A stretch of DNA of 64,000 bases, taken from the NCBI RefSeq assembly GCF_020509005.1, contig NC_063016.1, positions 5,580,001 to 5,644,000 of the forward strand, given 5' to 3'. A program made the translations under genes and the position numbers. The DNA comes from Fulvia fulva. Lineage: Eukaryota > Ascomycota > Dothideomycetes > Mycosphaerellales > Mycosphaerellaceae. Shown here one piece after another: positions 57,143-64,000 of this stretch. The stretch's first letter is position 1, and each line of letters begins with the position of its first letter. The notes beneath the pieces are model-generated. The model ran no database searches. It saw only the letters and a program-made list of their open reading frames with translations, and was not told the DNA's origin.

Positions 57143-60100
57143 ATAGATATTTCATTAAGCTGTTGTAGTGCCCTTTGGCCTATATAGCTATGCTATCTTG
57201 TTTTTATATATATAGAGGGGAAACCGTATTAGTGAAAACCTCTCCTCCTTCCCGCCTGTCTTTTCCTCCTTATTATCGTCTTAAATTTCCCTTGTTAGGG
57301 GTACGCTAGTGTTATAGGCCTGCCCTAATAACTACCCTATCTACAACCCCCCTCGCTTCCGCCTCTTATCTATCTACTCCTCCGTCTCGCTCGCGAGGCT
57401 AAACTACTAGAGGTATCCCTACTATAGTATCTACTAAGAGATTCGGCGAATGTTGCCTTTGTCCCTAATGATTGACTTATAGTCTCTCCTTCCCGCTTAG
57501 TGCCTCTAATTTCCCCTACCTCTCGCCTACTACGGGCATCTTAGTAGTATATGTTCTAGGTTTTTCGATAGGTAGCCACACTAGTAGGCTGGGCTATAGA
57601 TGTCTAGTACGCGTCTCCTAAATAGGTAGGCCCTTAATCTAATGTATTCGGACCTAATTTGGATCGCTATGCTTGCTTCGGCCCTTGTTAGGTCCCTATA
57701 TAGCTAGTAATTATGTCTCTAGAAGGCTCGAAGCGCTATCGGGCCTGTTGTCTTAGGGGGCTTCCTTTTCTAGTCCTGCTCCTATAGGTAGCTCGCTATC
57801 TGTTCCGCTAGGCTTTAGGTCTTAGCCTTGCTCCCGCCGGCCTAGCGAGTGCTACGCTCCTCCTCCTTTCGTGCTAGCCATTCGGTGCTTGTCTATACGG
57901 CCGTAAAGGTAGTAAGGTCATCCTCTTTTTAGCTTGTCCTATGTCCTGCCCCTCTCCGGTAGCGGCTTTCTATCTTATTCTTTGCCTCCTAGATCGTGGT
58001 TTGTGCTAGGTAACCTGTCGTCTTTGCCGCGTATTGAATTCTTATTCCCCGGATATACTAGCCGATTAGTAGTATTCCCGTCTCTATTTCTACCGTACTT
58101 ATTAACGTTGTCTTATATACGCCTAGTATCCTACGTAGGTTACCTACCTATATCCTATTTAGGGGTTACTCTATCCGTTTCGGGATCGGCTTACCTACGC
58201 CTCCTGTTCCCTAAATCTGTGCCCCGTATAACATAGCTAGTCTAACGATCGCCTTATATATTACTCTTACCTTATCGAATGTTATTCCCTATATAGATAC
58301 CGTAAGCCTCTTTATCGAGGCTTTATTAACTTGCGCTCGACTCTAGGCTTTCTTAATCTGTACATTCTAGCTTAGCTTCGGGTCGAGCTAGATCCCTAGT
58401 ACTCGTAGCTCCGCTAATAGCTTGGTCTCGTAGCCTTAGATTCTTACCGCCGCCTTTATATTATAGTGTGTTCTCGCTTTACTAAAGTGTATAAGTTAGT
58501 ACTTTTCAGGGGCGAACCGGGCACTATACTTCTTTACCCACTCCTCGCATTTCTTGTGCCTATCTTTAAGGAGGCGACAGTTCTCTTCTGTCGAGTCTGA
58601 CTAAGCTAGGATGTTTGTATCGTCTACGAACCCCGATACTAAGGTTTACGGAGAGGTAAGTAGGGGGATTAGGTCCGACATAAATATTAGAAATAGGATA
58701 GGGGAGAGAGTAGATCCCTAAGATATTCTAGTCTCTACCTTCACCGGGTCGGACGTGTACCTCCCTAGGACTAGGTATGTCGTCCGTTCCTAGAGAAAGG
58801 AGTAGACGAACGACGTTACCTACTAGGGGATGCCTTTCTGCTATAGGATATATATTAGCCTTTAGTATAAGACGTTATCGAAGGCCCCTACGATGTCGAG
58901 GGATAGTAAGGACGCCGCTCGGTTCCTACCGTAGTGCTAGAGGGTCTGAATTTGCTCCGTAATTAGCTCTATTACTATTAGTGTCGATCGCTAGCTTCTT
59001 CCCCCTATCTGTGTTACTAGGAGTACGTAGTTGTCCTCGGCTAGCTACGTAAGTCTCTAGGCTACTATCTTTTCTAGGACCTTCCCTATCGTATTTAGAA
59101 GTGCTATTAGTCTATACGACTTGGGCTAAGTATAGTCTTCCTTCTATAGCTTACGTAGTACTACTATTATAGACTCTCTATACGGCTTCGGGTAATACCC
59201 TAGCCGTAGGCACGCGGTAAATAGGTTTATAAGGCTCGGCGCGATCTCTTCTCTATACTCTTTTAGTAGTACGTTTAGTATCCTGTCTAGGCCTAGGGCT
59301 TTTCGTCCTTTTAGCTTACTTATAACTCCTGTTACTATGTTAGAGCTAACCGCCTAATCTATATCTAGGGGTTCCGGGTATATACTCGGGTCGATGTCCG
59401 TAAGGTCTGCCTCTACTTACGTCGAAAAGAAATGGTCGGCTAACGCTTTTGCCTTGCCCCGGGGTGTAGCCTAGGCAATCCCTTCGCGGTCTACGATTAG
59501 GGGCAAGTAAGGGACTTATTGCTCTTTAGGTAGTCGTGCCTATCTAGCAAGTCTCTATATCTGTTCCGGGTTTTCTATAACGAGCCCGATCGTCGCTCTC
59601 TAGTCCTATAGCTTATCGCGTCTTATCTATGCCTTCTTCTCTTATGTCGCGTAGCAGTATTGCTCCTACGTCTCTTAGGTATGCTCCTTCGTCTACTATC
59701 GCCTTGCCCTTCTAGCCTCCCTTACCTTCGTAGAGCATTTAGGGGTCTAGAAGGCCTTCTACTACGTTAAGGGCCGGAGTAACGGCGTGTATTGTTCCGC
59801 TACTTGCTATATAACCGAGGTAATCTGTTCCGCTACTTGATCTAGCTAAGCTATCGTCTTACGTTCTCTATACTGTAGTAGGTTTACTATTAGGAAGCCT
59901 CTTATATCGTCCTAGCGTGCCTTCTTCTAGTTACGGCGTAGTTCGTTTACTAGCTCCTCTATTACCTTCACCCCTAGCGTCGTTTAGATAGAGATATAGT
60001 CTAAGGAGGCTTCTAGCGCGTAGTTCGGTCGGTATTAGACTAGTCTCTCTTCAAGTTCTCGTAATAGAAAGTATAGGTCGATCGTGCTTATACTAGTACG

Positions 60101-60531
60101 GGCCTTCTACGTCTCTATTCCCTTTAGTATTACTAAGGCCATTCCGTAGCGTACGGTTATGTCTAGTAGCTTCCCCCCTAGAAACGCGTATAGGGGAGTG
60201 AATTCGAGTCCCTACTATAGGTAGTAGAGGTTAAAGTCGCCGAGGAGTACTTGCTTCGTGTCTTAGCTTAGGGTCCGCTCTAGGTAGGCGAGGGTTCCTA
60301 GTTCCCTACTCGTCCGACCCCGTAGTAGCGGGTTATAAACGTTATAGATCTAGATAGGGCCTTATGTCGTATCGATCTAGATTAATATTATGTCTCCTAG
60401 GTTGCCCTACTACGGTAGTATAACCTTCTACGACTTAAGGTCTATAGTCTTGCTTACGTATATATATGTCCTCGGGATGACGCCTCGTTAGCCCGCGATT
60501 ACGGTATAGTATCTCCGGTCATTACAAGTAG
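57143..60531 (-). mobile_element. LINE-B copy 3 (minus), 3' part of composite c
   Basis: Minus-strand LINE-B with tail at the left (atagatatttcattaagc, 57143-57160), extending from the 3' end back into the endonuclease domain, where it is joined to module c at 60531/60532. ORF2 C-terminus, RT and endonuclease are RIP-mutated but align with 44558-46472 over their shared length. Plus-strand frames at 57934-58236 and 58777-58962 are antisense shadows. Together with module c it forms one insertion bounded by a 16-bp TSD. Confidence 0.9.
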
Positions 60532-61612
60532 CTAGTAAGGAAGGAATCGTATTTAGTAAGCTAGCTACGAGATAAGGTAACAAGTCTTAACCGCGCTTTC
60601 CTACTTATCTAGTACTACCGTATAGCCTCGTTTCGAGAGGTTAGCCCGGAGCAAAAGCTTCCCTCTATACCCTCCCTCCCTGTTTACTCCTTAAGCCAAT
60701 ATCTACCTCTATAGGCCTAAGCCCTTTAGTGCTCTCTATTGACCGACATACGTATCCGTCCTCTCGGGCTATATAGATAGTGTTAGCCGTCGCTACTAGT
60801 ATATACTACGCCCTAGGTTTTGACGCCCTTCGCGTTACCGTAGCCTATCTCTAGAAAGCGGCCGTCTATACCTCGTAGGTTTGCTCGGGGCATACACTAC
60901 GCCGGGCAGCGTACTCCTTACGTTTCTACCTACTAACTAATATAAAGTTCCTTATTACCCTGCCCTCGATCCTCCCCGATTATAGAACTAATCCACTTGT
61001 ATTATACGTCTTTTCCCCGTCCTAATAGCCGTCTTTTCCTTGCTTAGGCTATCGTCTTTTCCTCGTCGCAATCTACTATATTAGACTAGGTACGTTATGT
61101 AGCGGGATAGGTAGTGCCTTAGGCAAAACCCTCGTTCCTATACCGGGTGTTTAATAGGCCCTTATAGGCTTCGTCGCGTATCTACCTACCTACCGTATTG
61201 CCCGCTAGTAAACACTAGATTGTTTCGTACTCCGCTCGACGCCGTTATATAGTCCGCTCAGTTATTGTTCTATAGTCCGCTCGTCTAATATTCGTCGCTT
61301 AGCCCGCTCGGTTTACGGTCTCCGGAGGTAAGAATTCTATACTTATACTAGAGGTGTCCTATCGAGCGTATAGGCTACGGTTCCGCGCCCTTCTTATACG
61401 TAGAAAGAAGAGGGACTCGCTCCCGACACGAGTATACGCTCGTCGGATAGTTTTCATACCCGTTTTACTAGTAGTCCTCTATTCGCCGCGGCTTCGCCTA
61501 CGTTACGCGCCCGTCGCGCCTACGACGCTCTAGCGTAAGAATACTTAGCTCTCTCGTAGCTAGACGAGAGGTTCGTAGCCGACACTACGTATAGGTGATT
61601 CTCGTCGTCGAC
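60532..61612 (-). mobile_element. WEIRD-like module, copy c (5' part of composite c)
   Basis: A 1081-bp inverted copy of the module, exactly the length of copy a. It ends at the right with the complement of gtcgacgacgag (61601-61612) and at the left with the complement of ttactag. RIP is moderate to strong. It is followed immediately by the TSD ctacggtactatatag (61613-61628). The hairpin ctctcgt/acgagag is preserved near 61550-61570 with a different loop, and the gagcggact-like units are recognisable. Confidence 0.85.
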
Positions 61613-61628
61613 CTACGGTACTATATAG

Positions 61629-64000
61629 CTATCGAGGGAGGTATAGGCTATACCCTAAGGACATATATATACGTTAGTAAAGTATTACGTACGGACGCCT
61701 AGAAGGTTCTCTCGTATACGGAAGGGAGTTAAGGAGACATTACGACTATCTAAATTACTACGAGTCAAGGATCTATCTAGATATATAACGTCTATAACCC
61801 TCCTCCTTAGGGAAGAACGAGTAGAGACCTCGGTACGCTAGTACGACTTGACTAGGTACTCGACTAAGGGGATATAAAGTATATCCTCCTAGGCGACTTT
61901 AATCTCTACTACCTAACGTAGGGTCTAGAATTCACCCCCCCCTTACGTATATCTAGGTAGTAAGCTCCTAGAGATTACGGAAAGTAGGGATATAGAGCTC
62001 GTAACCCTAAAGGGTATAGAGACGTAGAAGGTAAGAATAAGCGCGAGTACTATCGACCTATACTTCTTATCGAGGGACGTAGTAATAAGGCTAGTAGAGT
62101 ATAGACCTAACCTTACCCTAGAGGTAGGGTTAGACTACATCTCTATTTAGATAACGAAAGCGACGGGGATAGAAGAGGAGCTTCGGGGTAAAAAGTGCCT
62201 TAACTAGAAAAAAGCTCCCTAGGAGGTGATCCGGAATCTACTTAAATAGTACCTAAATAACACTAGTATCGGGGAGACGGAAGCCGAGTTAATAGTACGG
62301 TAGAACAGATAATAACGACAATATAGTAGGCGGCCGAGGAATATATACTAGAACTAAGGCCCTCGAAGTACTAGAAGCCCTTCTAGACCCTAGAGTACTT
62401 AGCTAAAGTTAAGAACGTAAGGAGGGTAAGGCGAAAATAGACGAAAGAGCAAAGCTAAGAAGCGTAGGACGAGTACTAGGAAGCAAGATAGGCAAAGAAG
62501 GCCTAAATACGACGAGATAAGCGATAAGACTAGAGGGTAACTATAGGTCTCGCAATAGAGAAGCCGGAGTAGATATAGCGGCTTATAAAGTAGGTAAGGG
62601 CCGGAGACGGGGACAGGACACTATACTTCCCCCTAATCTAGGATACGATAGGTATAATATAGATGACGCCGGAAGGGAAGGCGAAGGCGTTCGCCGACTA
62701 CTTCTTTACGATATAGTTAACGGCCGACCTAACGGATATAGAGGGAACGATCTACCCGGAGCTACTCGATATATACTAGATAGTAGGCGAGGAGGAGAAA
62801 AAGGAGATTATAGGAAAGTTAAAAGGCCGTAAGGCCCCGGGACCCGACGGTATCCCAAACCTCCTCCTTAAAGAATATAAAGAAGAAGTCGCCCTATACC
62901 TCGCCGAACTATTTACGGCTTACCTACGTAAGGGGTACTACCTACGGTTATTTAGGCGGTCCCTTATAGTCGTCCTAAAGAAGCTATAGAAGGAAGACTA
63001 TATAAAGCTAAAGTCCTATAGGCCGATCGTACTCCTAAATATAATCGGAAAGATACTAGAGAAGGTCGTAGTAAGAAGAATTATGTAGCTCGTTAAGGAT
63101 AACAACCTACTCCTAGAGATATAGATAGGTAGTAGGAGTAAACGATCTACCCTAACGGCTATAGAGCTTATTACCGAACAGATTTATACTCTCTAGTACT
63201 ATAGACGGAATAGGGTTACATTACTATTGTCTCTTAATATCTTAGGGGTATTCGATAACGTCTCCTATAAGCGACCCCTCTATATCCTACGGTGAAAAGG
63301 AATCCCGTAGTAGGTAATAAGTTTCGTAAACTCCTTCCTTAAGGAGAGAATAATGTAGATTGTCCTTAGAAAGTATAAGGAGGGTAACCTTATATAGATA
63401 TAATAGGGGATCCCCTAGGGCTTAATACTATCCCCGATTCTCTTCTTAATCTTTATAGCGGACCTAATCCTACTACTTACCTTACTATAGACGTCGGCCT
63501 TAGGGTTCGTCGACAATACGAATATCCTAGCCTAGTTAACGACGACCGAAGAAAACTACTAGCTACTTATAGAAAGATACGAGGTATACGAGGAATAGGT
63601 ACGTCGATACGGCGCCCGTTTTACCCCGGAAAATTACTAGCTTATCTACTTTAGTAAGGTAAGAACCTACTATAATAGATAAGTAATAGTAACTATCTAG
63701 GGTTACGTTACGAAGCCCTCTCCCGAATTACGAGTCCTAGGAATCTAGCTAGACCCTAAGCTTAGCTAGAACCCCTAGATTAGGAAAGCCTAGAATAGAG
63801 TCTAGGTCAATAAGGCTATAATAACTAGACTTACAACGTTAATATAGAGAGCTACGTTTACTAAGGTAGGGATTATATATAAGACGATCGTAAAACTAGT
63901 AATACTCTATAGAGCCTAGATATAGGGGACAGGAGGAGTAGGCAAACCGATCTCGAAGCGGATAGAGGGACCTCTAAACCGGACGTAGGCCGCGAACCTT
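61629..64000 (+). pseudogene. LINE-C, segment 3: ORF2 endonuclease and RT
   Basis: Continuation of LINE-C ORF2 after composite c, running past the window end. Endonuclease remnants are readable (IYVSK near 61665; YILLGDFNLYYLT near 61880-61925). RT follows: GRKAPGPDGIPNLLLKEY near 62830-62880, KLKSYRPIVLLNIIGKILEK near 63005-63065 and TGSRSKRSTLTAIELITEQI-like residues near 63120-63185. The catalytic box reads FVDN at 63506-63517, the second Asp being lost. RIP stops are dense. The 3' end is outside the window. Confidence 0.85.

Larger units (their letters stand above)
57127..61628 (-). mobile_element. Composite retrotransposon c (module plus LINE-B), MINE-like
   Basis: One 4470-bp insertion (57143-61612) made of module c at its 5' end and LINE-B at its 3' end, flanked by 16-bp direct repeats ctacggtactatatag at 57127-57142 and 61613-61628. 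The TSD encloses both parts, so they entered together. LINE-C coding sequence continues on either side. Confidence 0.92.

Noticed and set aside
57934..58236. 100-codon plus-strand frame in composite c
   Set aside because: It is the antisense strand of LINE-B ORF2; the same shadow appears opposite 45378-45680.

Overview
This window is a transposon graveyard from a filamentous ascomycete fungus (Pezizomycotina). Most of it carries the signature of repeat-induced point mutation (RIP). CpA and TpG are almost gone, TpA is in large excess, and CpG survives: 23401-23460 holds 1 CA, 0 TG, 7 TA and 5 CG. Coding remnants are riddled with TAG and TAA where Q or W is expected. The mobile families are typical of ascomycetes: several Tad/MGL-type LINEs, Ty3/gypsy and Ty1/copia elements, a Fot1/pogo DNA transposon and a MITE. 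I found no tRNA, rRNA or CRISPR. I see only one plausible host gene, a small secreted cysteine-rich protein at 8627-9124 (minus).

Layout. 1-1582: 3' part of a gypsy element (gypsy-2). 1583-5880: LINE-A copy 1 (minus). 6104-6746: a short LINE-A fragment with a 15-bp target-site duplication (TSD). 7091-8240: a pogo-type transposon with long inverted repeats. About 8380-9773: a low-RIP island with the secreted-protein gene and a 287-bp MITE. 9774-14752: a lightly mutated, apparently full-length LINE-D. 15743-22045: gypsy-1 (minus) with two 519-bp LTRs. 22046-22200: a tiny LINE-B tail. 22201-26500: gypsy-2 pol. 26501-32732: LINE-A copy 2 (minus), interrupted by a second LINE-A fragment. 32733-35435: copia remnant. 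35436-39108: LINE-A copy 3 (minus). About 39380-41150: an unidentified decayed ORF (minus). 41789-64000: a LINE-C shell (plus) holding two large nested insertions.

The LINE-C shell is the most informative part. A small LTR element (195-bp LTRs, 5-bp TSD) sits in LINE-C ORF1. Its right LTR is split by a 12.2-kb block (43477-55681). A second insertion with a 16-bp TSD lies at 57143-61612. Both contain a 1.03-1.08-kb apparently non-coding module, present three times (43477-44557, 49911-50941, and 60532-61612 on minus). Each copy is joined through its fixed 3' end to a differently 5'-truncated LINE, two from family B and one from family A. At 57143-61612 module and LINE went in together as one retrotransposed unit. 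This matches the architecture of the composite retrotransposon MINE of Magnaporthe (a 1.1-kb WEIRD sequence fused to pieces of the LINE MGL). It suggests an RNA that hitch-hikes on LINE reverse transcription by template jumping.

The elements also record history. Positions 1 to about 4560 and 24918 to about 29477 are near-identical although both are RIP-mutated, and they share a 657-bp deletion, so duplication followed most of the RIP. The modules and LINEs at 43477-46472 and about 50760-55681 are much less mutated than their surroundings and are probably the youngest sequences here.
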